Positions 18,131 to 26,780 of a stretch of DNA of 64,000 nucleotides are shown here, in pieces. The notes below the pieces were generated by a model. It did not search any database and was not told the origin of the DNA. It was given only the letters and a program-made list of their open reading frames with translations. This DNA is from Bacteroidota bacterium. Lineage in GTDB: Bacteria > Bacteroidota > Bacteroidia > Bacteroidales > Dysgonomonadaceae. The stretch is taken from the NCBI GenBank assembly GCA_023437305.1, contig JAEZGN010000002.1:13754-77753 (forward strand). Direction: 5' to 3'. A program made the translations under genes and the position numbers. Positions within the stretch are counted from its first letter, which is position 1. Every line of letters begins with the position of its first letter.

Positions 18131-18856
18131 TTAAATAGGCATTTCTTGATGTATTTTACCATTTATTAGTTTACCATTGGCTTTTTTATTTCGTTTAATA
18201 CCATCACTACCCCATGTTCCCCATTGTTTAAAAAAGAATGATGAACCCTGTTTTTCCACTTGCTCCTTTATGGATAATACCCAATCTTCTTTCATCAATC
18301 TTGCTCTCATACCACTTTCTCCACCAACGATAACCCAATCTATATTTTCCAAATCTAATATACCTAAATCTTCAAGTAAGGGTTCACATGATAAGAAATG
18401 AATTGTCGCAGGTATCTTTCTTAAAAAATCAATTCTTGATTTGGAACTTTCAATATCTACAGTTACGCCTATCCAAGCATTTTTAGGAACTTTCCTTGTT
18501 TGGAAATATTTAAACATATTCTCTGCACGCTTAGTTAATATTTGATATCTATGATATGGTGTTGATTTTATAACATCTATTACTTTATCTATAAATTCAT
18601 AAGGTACATCTTGATGGAATAAGTCACTCATAGAACACACAAATATTGTAGCAGGCTTTTTCCATCCCAAAGGTTCACTCAAGCAAGAGTCATGTAAGGT
18701 TAGTTTAAACCCATTTTTATATTTTTCTACACCCATTGCAGTTAGCCTTTTAGACATTACTTCTGCGTAACAATTTAAACAACCTGATGAAACCTTAGAG
18801 CAACCTGTTACAGGATTCCACGTTTTATCCGTCCATTCAATTTTAGTTGTTTTCAT
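18131..18856 (-). CDS. DUF5131 / phage Gp37-Gp68 family three-Cys-motif protein
   Basis: A 241-residue protein starting KIEWTDKTWNPVTGC, the signature start of the Gp37/Gp68 (DUF5131) family. Cys19, Cys26 and Cys29 form the three-cysteine motif (C-x6-C-x2-C), suggesting an iron-sulfur or radical-SAM-like site; this chemistry is inference. Further family blocks are FVCSMSDLFH, YQILTKRAENM, WIGVTVD and WVIVGGESG. Its start overlaps the end of tcmP by 14 bp, so the two are translationally coupled. The pair travels between mobile elements and is often found in accessory islands. The biological role is not known to me. Confidence 0.9.
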   Translation of the reverse strand: MKTTKIEWTDKTWNPVTGCSKVSSGCLNCYAEVMSKRLTAMGVEKYKNGFKLTLHDSCLSEPLGWKKPATIFVCSMSDLFHQDVPYEFIDKVIDVIKSTPYHRYQILTKRAENMFKYFQTRKVPKNAWIGVTVDIESSKSRIDFLRKIPATIHFLSCEPLLEDLGILDLENIDWVIVGGESGMRARLMKEDWVLSIKEQVEKQGSSFFFKQWGTWGSDGIKRNKKANGKLINGKIHQEMPI

Positions 18857-19970
18857 TTTCTAAAACTTTGATGTTATAAACATCTACATTATGAATACTC
18901 GTAGATGTTCTATTCTTCTTACCAATAATTTCAATTCTCTTCATCTTTAAAAGTTCATTGATAACATCAGTAAATATCTTCGGTTCACATCCACATTCTA
19001 AAGTATATAACAAACCTTCTTTATTGTTTGTTATTTCCTTGTTCAAAATTAGTTCTTTTATTTTATCTTTTGTATTATCTATTTTCGATATTGGCTCTGT
19101 ATTTTGAAATAATTTACCATAATCTTTTTCCCAATTGGATTCACCTGCATATGGGTCATATTTCCAACATGTTGAAACAAATTTTTCCATTCCAAAAGAA
19201 TGATTAGACCCAAAAATAATTCCATTATAATTTCTGTTCTTCTTTATTGTAAATGAATGCAAATGATATTTTTTACCTTTAGGTATAAGTCTTTTAAAGT
19301 ATGACGCTACCTCTTGGTGACTTTTTTTCGGGTCTCCTTCATCTACAAATATATCTGCATTCTGAAACCGAAGTGTTACAGAATCTGTATTTTTAAATTG
19401 TTTCATTCGTGAGGAACTTATAAAAAATAAAAAATCAGTAACAGGAGCATTTATTAATTTTCTGAAAACTATATCATCAACCTGTTTAAATCCATATTGG
19501 TCAATTAAAATAAATTTAGCATATTTTTTATTATTTAATATTTGTTGAAAATTTTTATTATCAAATAAAGTACGAAAGTCATCGTTTTTAATGTAACATG
19601 ATTCTTGGCAACAACAGTTCTCTATAAGACATTCATTTTTACAATTTCTGAAGAAATCTTGAACATTCGTATGTAATAATTCATATTTATCTTCTAAGTA
19701 TTCATTGAAACCAAAAATTATCTTTTTACCTCTTTTTTCTAATACTTCACAATATTCTTTTACTTCATTTAAAAGCATTAAAGGAGACCCCAAATGTCCT
19801 ATCGAATCTTTTCCACTACCGGCAAGCATATCATATATGTATATTCGTTCTATATCTTTTCTATATATAAAAACAGGAAGCCATGCTTTAAAAAAATCTT
19901 TAAACAAAGCTAATTTTAACAATGTGCTTTCATCAAATGCTTTTTTGTTTATGTCTTTCTTTTTCGCCAT
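18843..19970 (-). CDS. tcmP: Three-Cys-motif partner protein TcmP
   Basis: TcmP proteins are the regular neighbours of DUF5131 three-Cys-motif proteins. Recognised from the N-terminal KLALFKDFFKAWLPVF, the YIYDMLAGSGKD loop (residues 45-55, resembling a Rossmann nucleotide or SAM-binding loop), the GSPLMLLNEV block and FILIDQYGFKQVD. An unusual cluster of six Cys (110, 114, 119, 120, 121, 125) interrupts the middle and could bind a metal. It is the first gene of a two-gene operon. TATATTTG on the minus strand at 20009-20016 is a plausible -7 element 38 nt before the ATG. Catalytic activity is unproven. Confidence 0.88.
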   Translation of the reverse strand: MAKKKDINKKAFDESTLLKLALFKDFFKAWLPVFIYRKDIERIYIYDMLAGSGKDSIGHLGSPLMLLNEVKEYCEVLEKRGKKIIFGFNEYLEDKYELLHTNVQDFFRNCKNECLIENCCCQESCYIKNDDFRTLFDNKNFQQILNNKKYAKFILIDQYGFKQVDDIVFRKLINAPVTDFLFFISSSRMKQFKNTDSVTLRFQNADIFVDEGDPKKSHQEVASYFKRLIPKGKKYHLHSFTIKKNRNYNGIIFGSNHSFGMEKFVSTCWKYDPYAGESNWEKDYGKLFQNTEPISKIDNTKDKIKELILNKEITNNKEGLLYTLECGCEPKIFTDVINELLKMKRIEIIGKKNRTSTSIHNVDVYNIKVLENENN

Positions 19971-20008
19971 GAAGTATAATGTTTGGGTTGAATATTAGAT
20001 ATATAATA

Positions 20009-20016
20009 CAAATATA
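20009..20016 (-). promoter_or_regulatory. Likely -7 element of the tcmP operon
   Basis: TATATTTG on the minus strand matches TAnnTTTG. It lies between the terminator of the XRE gene and the tcmP start, so tcmP has its own promoter. No clear -33 TTG is seen. Confidence 0.4.
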
Positions 20017-20110
20017 TTCTATTTTCTTAACATTACTAATCTATAGCTTAGGTATCCACTCTCTCACTCCCCCCTCCTACAAAAACACCCACCATATCCA
20101 CAAAAAAAAA

Positions 20111-20134
20111 TACCCTTTGAAAAATCAAAGGGTA
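20111..20134 (-). terminator. Terminator of the XRE regulator gene
   Basis: TACCCTTTGA (20111-20120) and TCAAAGGGTA (20125-20134) form a perfect 10-bp stem with a 4-nt loop, followed on the minus strand by a T run. Confidence 0.9.
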
Positions 20135-20159
20135 CTCCAACACTATATTTTTGTTGATT

Positions 20160-20567
20160 CTATTTTTTGTCTTTTAGAATTTCTTGTAGCAATTGCACTT
20201 TTTCTTGTTCAGCTTTAAGTAAACGTTCAAACAATTCAACAACTTTATCCATTGCATTAAATGTAGGATAATAGTTCATCGCAGATGCTACAGCATTATC
20301 TTTAAAATCAGTAAATGTATTAGCAACAATATTAAAAGTACCTTCCTCACTAAAATTCTTTATAGCATCAATAGGAATCTTAAGAGCAGTAGCAATCTTA
20401 TCTAAAGTTTCATCATCGAGTTGCGGTGTTTGCTCAAATCTGGAAACAGTCTGTTGAGATACTCCCATACGCTCTGCTAAATCTTCTTGTTTTACGCCAA
20501 GTATTTCCCTCAGCCGTTTAGCATTATATCCGTAATCGCTTTTCTTTGTTTCGAAAGTAGTTTCCAT
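20160..20567 (-). CDS. XRE-family helix-turn-helix regulator, 135 aa
   Basis: A Cro/CI-type DNA-binding domain covers about residues 14-70 (KRLREILGVKQEDLAERMGV, then SQQTVSRFEQ). It is followed by a linker and a C-terminal coiled coil (VELFERLLKAEQEKVQLLQE) probably for dimerisation. It is divergent from a small conserved gene at 20729 and lies upstream of tcmP/DUF5131, separated from them by a terminator. A link to that pair is plausible but not shown. Two tandem CAAAAATA sequences (20603-20618) offer -7 elements on the minus strand. Confidence 0.9.
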   Translation of the reverse strand: METTFETKKSDYGYNAKRLREILGVKQEDLAERMGVSQQTVSRFEQTPQLDDETLDKIATALKIPIDAIKNFSEEGTFNIVANTFTDFKDNAVASAMNYYPTFNAMDKVVELFERLLKAEQEKVQLLQEILKDKK

Positions 20568-20728
20568 ATCTTATTTTATAGCTGTTATATTCGTACAATA
20601 ATCAAAAATACAAAAATATACCTTACTGATAAGTATTTTACTTACAAAATTGGTTTTGTTACCTCTAGTATGGTTGAAATACACAGGATTAAAGATCGAA
20701 CTTTGTGCTTGTTTTTTAATAAGTAGAT

Positions 20729-20977
20729 ATGGAATATAGTGCAAAGAGAAAAATAGACATCGAACCGCTTTACACATTTTTTACAGAAGACATCAACCCT
20801 AAAGCATTCGCAAAATTGTTGGATGAACTATTATTCGAACATTTAAGAATGATTGTTATGCTACAACTATCAGACCAAAAAGATAAGAGAATACACGAAC
20901 ATACAGACGATTTTATTCTTTATATCAGGCTATTAAGAGATATTTTGCCTTATTGCGATAAAAGTAAGAATAGTTAA
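20729..20977 (+). CDS. Hypothetical small protein, 82 aa
   Basis: An 82-residue helical acidic protein (DIEPLYTFFTEDINPKAFAKLLDELLFE). There is no signal peptide, no Cys pair and no motif that names a function. The composition is that of a genuine protein, and the gene is divergent from the XRE regulator, sharing a 161-bp promoter region with it. It may be part of the same regulatory unit. Confidence 0.6.
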   Translation: MEYSAKRKIDIEPLYTFFTEDINPKAFAKLLDELLFEHLRMIVMLQLSDQKDKRIHEHTDDFILYIRLLRDILPYCDKSKNS

Positions 20978-21117
20978 ATAATCTGACGTCTTATCATTTT
21001 ACGCTAAAAGTTCGGCTTCTGGCAGTGTATGTCTTAATAAATCTTTTTTTTAACAACCAAATAGCGAGGCTCATTGTTTAGATATGAGTTATAAACATCA
21101 TTAAAATCAGACTAGCT

Positions 21118-22005
21118 ATGAAGTATTCTTTTTCCTTGCTGGTATTAACTGCGAGCATCATTTTTACTAGTTGTGTTAGTAAAAAGCAGTTTACGAATTT
21201 AGAAACAGACTATAATCGCCTGCAAACAGAACAGAAAGATTTACAAAGAAATTATCAGGAAAGCCAATTGCAATTAGCCGAAAGCCGTACCCGGGTAGCG
21301 AGCCTTGAAGATCGATTGGCAGAAGCCCGAAAAAACAATGAAGATTTGCGTGCTGCCTATGCCGAGATGCAAGGTTTGTTGAACAAGAGCCTTTTGCAAA
21401 ACACGCAAGGCAATGTAAACATCACGAAGCTGGTAGATGAGATCAATTCGTCTAACCGCTTTATCCAGCATCTGGTACAGGCCAAAAACCGCTCCGACTC
21501 TTTGAATATCGTAATGATAAATAACCTCACACGTTCGCTTACTCGCGACGAAATGCAGGATTTGGACATCAAGGTATTGAAGGGTGTTGTATATATTTCT
21601 TTGGATGACAGAATGCTATACCGTTCGGGTGGTTACGAGATAAGCACTAAGGCGGGAGAAATTCTTAGCAAGATTGCCAAAATCATTATGGATTATAAGG
21701 ATTATAGCGTGTTGGTGGAAGGAAATACCGATACAGACCCTATTTCGCGTCCTAATATCCGAAACAACTGGGACTTGAGCGCTTTGCGTGCTTCTTCTGT
21801 GGTTCAGGCACTTCAAAACAATTATGGTGTCGATCCTAAACGTCTGACAGCAGCGGGACGTGGAGAATATAATCCGGTAGCAACAAACAGCACTGCCGAG
21901 GGAAAAGCTCTCAACCGCAGAACTCAGATAATTATCACTCCGGAAATGAATCAATTTATGGAACTTATCGATCAGGCTCCAAAAGGCCCTTCGAATATAG
22001 ATTGA
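21118..22005 (+). CDS. OmpA-family peptidoglycan-binding lipoprotein
   Basis: A lipoprotein signal ends at the lipobox FTSC (Cys19). It is followed by a long coiled coil (about 27-95, LETDYNRLQTEQKDLQRNY) and a C-terminal OmpA/MotB domain with VLVEGNTDTDP, NWDLSALRASSVV and LTAAGRGEYNPVATN, then NRRTQIII. Such proteins anchor the outer membrane to peptidoglycan. 295 residues is a normal length. It is a single gene with its own leader. Confidence 0.92.
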   Translation: MKYSFSLLVLTASIIFTSCVSKKQFTNLETDYNRLQTEQKDLQRNYQESQLQLAESRTRVASLEDRLAEARKNNEDLRAAYAEMQGLLNKSLLQNTQGNVNITKLVDEINSSNRFIQHLVQAKNRSDSLNIVMINNLTRSLTRDEMQDLDIKVLKGVVYISLDDRMLYRSGGYEISTKAGEILSKIAKIIMDYKDYSVLVEGNTDTDPISRPNIRNNWDLSALRASSVVQALQNNYGVDPKRLTAAGRGEYNPVATNSTAEGKALNRRTQIIITPEMNQFMELIDQAPKGPSNID

Positions 22006-22249
22006 TAATTCTTACACAAATAATTTATATAGACCAGTAAAGAGGTTATCCAACGAGTAAAACGGCACTAGCTAAACATTAATTTCTCTGTCATTGGCTC
22101 CGCTTGGCTCTGCCGAACGTTGTTTCTGAATGTAATGAAGAATCTCAACACTTAATACACGAGATGTTTCACTCCGTTCAACATGACAAAGAAAAAATCA
22201 AAATTACTTTTAGGATAGCCTCTTTCTCATACACAAGTATAAGAAACCA

Positions 22250-22981
22250 TTATTTGTTCTCCTCTGGCAAAGCAGATTGAATAGTTGAATACACTTTATC
22301 CATCAATTCTGCAATATCATCCGCTTTAAGATCCTTAGTTTCTATAGGGTCATGAAATGTCAATTTTATCTTTGCCGGACTCATTTTCCACGAGTGTATT
22401 GGTAAAACTTTATATGCTCCATCAATCGTAAGAGGGACAATCGGTAGCTTCAAGCTCACTGCTGTCTGAAAAGCACCTTTCTTAAATTCTGCCATCCGTC
22501 CGTCGGGTGAGCGATGCCCTTCGGGGAAAACTACGGTAGACATTCCGTCTTTGAGTGTATTCTTCGTATTTCTCATTGTATCTACAATCCCCTTTCTTGT
22601 AGTAGAATCTACAAAAACATGTCCTGCTTTTGCTGATGCAAAGCCTACTAATGGCATTTTTTTGAGACTCTGTTTCATCAGCCACTTAAAGTTGTGATCG
22701 AGATAACCATATATAAGAAATATATCGAACGCTCCCTGATGATTGGCTACAAACACATACGATTGGTCTTTATCCAATTTTGAATTTCTATTCACTTTTA
22801 TCTTCAATAGAGCAGCCATACAAACAAAACGCCCCCATATCACTCCGGGATAGTAGCCCCAAAACTTATTGTTTCCTAAGGTCGATCCGATAATAATAGT
22901 AAGGGTACACCAAATGGTAGCTAATATTAATAGCGGAACAAATATGATCCATTGGTATAAGAGGTAGAGAATCTTTATCAT
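22250..22981 (-). CDS. plsC: 1-acyl-sn-glycerol-3-phosphate acyltransferase
   Basis: PlsC makes phosphatidic acid from lysophosphatidic acid at the inner membrane. An N-terminal membrane segment (WIIFVPLLILATIWCTL) is followed by the catalytic NHQGAFD (NHx4D) and the substrate-binding FPEGHRSPDG block, then VPLTIDGAYK. 243 residues fits the family. It is a monocistronic leftward gene between the OmpA-like gene and valS. Confidence 0.93.
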   Translation of the reverse strand: MIKILYLLYQWIIFVPLLILATIWCTLTIIIGSTLGNNKFWGYYPGVIWGRFVCMAALLKIKVNRNSKLDKDQSYVFVANHQGAFDIFLIYGYLDHNFKWLMKQSLKKMPLVGFASAKAGHVFVDSTTRKGIVDTMRNTKNTLKDGMSTVVFPEGHRSPDGRMAEFKKGAFQTAVSLKLPIVPLTIDGAYKVLPIHSWKMSPAKIKLTFHDPIETKDLKADDIAELMDKVYSTIQSALPEENK

Positions 22982-23024
22982 TCGTTTAAATTTGAATAAT
23001 TTTATTTGAAACTATATTCTGTGT

Positions 23025-23051
23025 AAAAAGGAGCTATCTGAACATAGCTCC
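23025..23051 (-). terminator. Terminator of valS
   Basis: GGAGCTAT (23030-23037) and ATAGCTCC (23044-23051) form a stem; on the minus strand a T run follows. It lies just after the valS stop codon. Confidence 0.85.
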
Positions 23052-23065
23052 TCTCCTACTTAATA

Positions 23066-25681
23066 TCATTTGTTTAGATTTGCAATACTTTCCTTAATAG
23101 TCTTTATCTTGCTTTCGGCATCAGCTTGCTTTTTACGCTCGTTTTCTACGATTTCAGGCTTAGCGTTAGCTACAAACTTTTCGTTGCTTAGTTTGGCTGC
23201 AACAGATTTTAGGAAGCCTTCGAGATACTTAAGCTCATCATTGAGTTTTTTCAGTTCGGCTTCTATATCTATATTGTTACCGAGTGGAACAGAAAACTCT
23301 GTAGTGCCAACAAGGAAAGAAACCGAAGTAGGATCTTTTTCGGCAACAGTATTTATCGAAGTAAGGTTACCCATCTTAGAGATCACACTGTCGAAATCTG
23401 TATTATATTGTCCTATTACTTCTAACAATAATTCCTCTTTATTGGGAATGTTCTTTTGCAAACGAATAGTACGCACACCTGCAATCACCTCTTTCACTTT
23501 CTCGAAAGTATCAATCAGATCATTGCTGAAAGAAACCTCTTTCGGCATTTCAGATACCATGATACTTTCGCCTGCTTTGCGTTCGGCAAGAGCCTGCCAT
23601 AGTTCCTCTGTAATAAACGGCATAAATGGGTGAAGCAAACGAAGCAGAGAATCGAAGAAACCTAATGTTGCTTCATAAGTCTTCTTATCGATAGGCTGTT
23701 GATAAGCCGGTTTTGCCATCTCAAGATACCAAGAAGAGAACTCGTCCCAGAAAAGCTTATAGAGAGACATTAAAGCCTCAGAAAGGCGATATTTTCCAAA
23801 CAAATCATCAAGCTCCGAAGCAGTCTTAGCCAGCACATTTTGGAACCATTCTATTGCTATTCTCGACGACTCAGGCTGTTCGATAGAGTCGCTTACCTCC
23901 CACCCTTTTACCAGGCGGAAAGCATTCCATATTTTGTTATTGAAATTACGGCCCTGTTCGCAAAGACTTTCGTCAAAAGGCAAGTCGTTACCCGCAGGTG
24001 AAGTTAGCAACATACCCATACGAACACCATCGGCTCCGTATTTTTCCATCAGTTCGATAGGATCAGGTGAGTTACCCAAAGATTTAGACATTTTACGTCC
24101 TTGCTTATCACGAACAATACCTGTGAAATAAACATTTCGGAAACATGGTTGATCTTTGTATTCATATCCGGCCATGATCATACGCGCCACCCAGAAGAAA
24201 ATAATCTCAGGCGCTGTAACAAGATCATTGGTTGGATAATAGTATTTGATATCCTTATTGTCGGGATTATTTATACCGTCGAATACCGAAATAGGCCACA
24301 ACCATGACGAGAACCATGTGTCGAGACAATCTTCATCCTGACGCAGGTCTTCCATCTTGAGGTTTGGATTTTGCTTTTGAGCCTCTGCCAACGCTTTTTC
24401 GGGGGTCTCTCCTACTACAAATCCACCTTCGGGCAGATAGTAAGCCGGAATCTGATGTCCCCACCACAACTGGCGGCTGATATTCCAGTCTTTTATATTT
24501 TCCATCCAGTGACGGTAAGTATTCTTAAACTTCGCAGGGTGGAATTTGATTGTGTCATTTTCCACAGCTTCCAAAGCCGGTTTTGCCAAAGCTTCCATCT
24601 TGAGGAACCATTGCATAGAAAGCTTCGGCTCGATAGGTACATTCGTACGTTCAGAGTAACCCACACTATTTGTATAAGCCTCTGTTTTTTCCATCAAGCC
24701 TAATTCTTCAAGGTCTTTTTCGATTTTCTTACGTACATCGAAACGATCCATCCCTTCGTATTGAAGTCCATGAGAATTTAACGTTCCATTATCGTTGAAG
24801 ATATCAATAACCTCAAGATTATATTTTTCGCCCAGCATATAGTCATTTACATCATGGGCAGGTGTTACTTTCAAGAATCCTGTACCGAATTCCATATCCA
24901 CATATTCGTCTTCGATAATAGGAACTACACGATTAGCAATTGGCACGATCACTTTCTTGCCTTTCATGTGTGCAGTCTTCGGATCATTCGGATTGATACA
25001 TACCGCAATATCTCCAAAAATTGTTTCGGGACGGGTGGTAGCTATTACCGCATAGCCATCCTCTCCTTCTATTTTATATCTTAAATAATATAATTTACCA
25101 TTTACTTCGTGATGTATAACTTCCTCATCCGAAACAGCAGTTTTAGCTGACGGATCCCAGTTTACCATTCGTATTCCACGATAGATAAGCCCTTTGTTAT
25201 AGAGGTCTACAAAGACTTTCAGTACACTTTCGGAGCGTTTCTCATCCATCGTGAAGCAGGTGCGATCCCAGTCGCAAGACGCTCCTAGTTTTTTCAACTG
25301 TTCGAGGATAATACCCCCGTGCTTGTGAGTCCACTCCCAGGCATGTTCAAGGAATGCTTCACGGCTCAGGTCGTTTTTGCTTATTCCTTCGGCCGCAAGT
25401 TTACCCACTACCTTTGCTTCTGTGGCGATAGATGCATGGTCTGTTCCCGGTACCCAGCACGCATTTTTTCCCATCATACGGGCACGGCGTACAAGTATAT
25501 CCTGTATCGTATTATTCAGCATATGTCCCATATGAAGGACACCTGTGACGTTTGGTGGAGGAATGACGATTGTATAAGGTTCGCGACTATCAGGTTCTGA
25601 ATGAAAGAACTTATTCTCTAACCAGTATTTATACCATTTATCCTCTACTTCGGCAGGATTATACTTACTTGCAATTTCCAT
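23066..25681 (-). CDS. valS: Valine--tRNA ligase
   Basis: A class Ia aminoacyl-tRNA synthetase. HMGH in PPPNVTGVLHMGHMLN and KMSKS in GRKMSKSLGNSPDP form the ATP site. The CP1 editing domain contains ATTRPETIFGD, and the C-terminus is a coiled-coil arm (LKKLNDELKYLEGFLKSV). 871 residues is typical of bacterial ValS. TATTTTTG on the minus strand at 25711-25718 is a likely -7 element 29 nt before the ATG. Confidence 0.97.
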   Translation of the reverse strand: MEIASKYNPAEVEDKWYKYWLENKFFHSEPDSREPYTIVIPPPNVTGVLHMGHMLNNTIQDILVRRARMMGKNACWVPGTDHASIATEAKVVGKLAAEGISKNDLSREAFLEHAWEWTHKHGGIILEQLKKLGASCDWDRTCFTMDEKRSESVLKVFVDLYNKGLIYRGIRMVNWDPSAKTAVSDEEVIHHEVNGKLYYLRYKIEGEDGYAVIATTRPETIFGDIAVCINPNDPKTAHMKGKKVIVPIANRVVPIIEDEYVDMEFGTGFLKVTPAHDVNDYMLGEKYNLEVIDIFNDNGTLNSHGLQYEGMDRFDVRKKIEKDLEELGLMEKTEAYTNSVGYSERTNVPIEPKLSMQWFLKMEALAKPALEAVENDTIKFHPAKFKNTYRHWMENIKDWNISRQLWWGHQIPAYYLPEGGFVVGETPEKALAEAQKQNPNLKMEDLRQDEDCLDTWFSSWLWPISVFDGINNPDNKDIKYYYPTNDLVTAPEIIFFWVARMIMAGYEYKDQPCFRNVYFTGIVRDKQGRKMSKSLGNSPDPIELMEKYGADGVRMGMLLTSPAGNDLPFDESLCEQGRNFNNKIWNAFRLVKGWEVSDSIEQPESSRIAIEWFQNVLAKTASELDDLFGKYRLSEALMSLYKLFWDEFSSWYLEMAKPAYQQPIDKKTYEATLGFFDSLLRLLHPFMPFITEELWQALAERKAGESIMVSEMPKEVSFSNDLIDTFEKVKEVIAGVRTIRLQKNIPNKEELLLEVIGQYNTDFDSVISKMGNLTSINTVAEKDPTSVSFLVGTTEFSVPLGNNIDIEAELKKLNDELKYLEGFLKSVAAKLSNEKFVANAKPEIVENERKKQADAESKIKTIKESIANLNK

Positions 25682-25758
25682 ATTATGTGGTTAATATATA
25701 TTTTGAGGTACAAAAATACAAAATAGTTGCTTATATTTTTGTATTTTCCTTTTTATAA

Positions 25759-25796
25759 AAAGCCTCAGATACTCTGTATACGAAATCTGAGGCTTT
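25759..25796 (-). terminator. Hairpin downstream of the 25.8-26.7 kb lipoprotein gene
   Basis: AAAGCCTCAGAT (25759-25770) and ATCTGAGGCTTT (25785-25796) form a perfect 12-bp stem, with an A/T-rich flank suited to leftward termination. Confidence 0.8.
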
Positions 25797-25825
25797 ATAA
25801 ATTATATTTTGAAAAAGATTATTCT

Positions 25826-26698
25826 TTAATCTAACTTATATATTATAGCATCTATATATTCATAAGTCGTCTTACTGCTTGATGCTCCATCCAATTGAGA
25901 ATTGGGACGAAATTCTCTCTCTTTGACATAACCACTTGAATTGTATTTATTTATATTATTTCCGTAAAGAGTAAACTTATTATTGTGTAATGTGCTAATT
26001 TCTTTTATATTATGAATACGCCCTTCACTCCCCAAGAGAGCAATAAACAACCATTGAGGGATATTCATATGCTTATACACTCCATTATAACCATCATACG
26101 AATATTTCTCTGTCCGGGAATATTCTTCTTGTGTATGTATATACTCAGAAATATCACCTTCAGAATTATACTTATACTCTTCAGTATAATTAAAAATCTT
26201 TTCTTCAGGAATATCTGAATACACCACTCTATTATATTTTACAGCCAAACCCTTCGACAGGTCTATTGTTTCTTTGAATTTACCATCCAGAGTGATCTCT
26301 ATTTTATTATCACCACCGGATGTAATATTATAGACACGAGTTTCGGTATGTGTATCATAACCATCACTTATCCGAGATTTTATAATATCAGTTTGGGTTA
26401 CAAAATCTTCTATTAAAGAATATTGCAATTTAGTAGAAATGATATGTTGCAATATATTCTTATCCGCCGTTTCAGTTTTCAATCGTCGGTAATATTCCCT
26501 TAGTATATTTACCGGACGGTTATAACCATCATACTCGAAAGTAGTAATATGCGTATAGTCATATAGTGGCTCACCATTGTAGGATTGCTCTGTTTTTATT
26601 TTTTTTGGCAATAAAGCATCATTGCTTTCTATAGGCTCCGAGGTATCACATCCTGTAAGAAGAATAAACAAAAAGGAAAATATTAATACATCTTTCAT
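25826..26698 (-). CDS. Hypothetical lipoprotein
   Basis: With the ATG at 26698, the signal MKDVLIFSFLFILLTGC ends in a lipobox with Cys17; a longer in-frame extension upstream would spoil it. The body has repeated Tyr-rich short strands (FEYDGYNRPVNI, YKYNSEGDISEYIH, KYSYDGYNG) of the kind seen in YD-repeat-like or RHS-like beta proteins of Bacteroidota. The function is unknown. It lies downstream of thiL on the same strand. Confidence 0.75.
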   Translation of the reverse strand: MKDVLIFSFLFILLTGCDTSEPIESNDALLPKKIKTEQSYNGEPLYDYTHITTFEYDGYNRPVNILREYYRRLKTETADKNILQHIISTKLQYSLIEDFVTQTDIIKSRISDGYDTHTETRVYNITSGGDNKIEITLDGKFKETIDLSKGLAVKYNRVVYSDIPEEKIFNYTEEYKYNSEGDISEYIHTQEEYSRTEKYSYDGYNGVYKHMNIPQWLFIALLGSEGRIHNIKEISTLHNNKFTLYGNNINKYNSSGYVKEREFRPNSQLDGASSSKTTYEYIDAIIYKLD

Positions 26699-26780
26699 AA
26701 TATGTGCAGTTAAAGTTAAGCATCTAATAATATAGATGAATAACATGCATGATTTGTTGCGTCCTACAAAAATTATGAGC

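Noticed and set aside
20047..20110. C-rich stretch with CACTCCCCCCTCC and ACACCCACC as a possible structured RNA or repeat
   Set aside because: No stable pairing or repeated unit of constant length could be drawn; the only clear structure is the XRE terminator next to it.
23070..23633. 187-codon frame opposite the 3' end of valS
   Set aside because: Antisense to the conserved C-terminal region of valS; composition is Ser/Leu/Phe-rich as usual for shadow frames.
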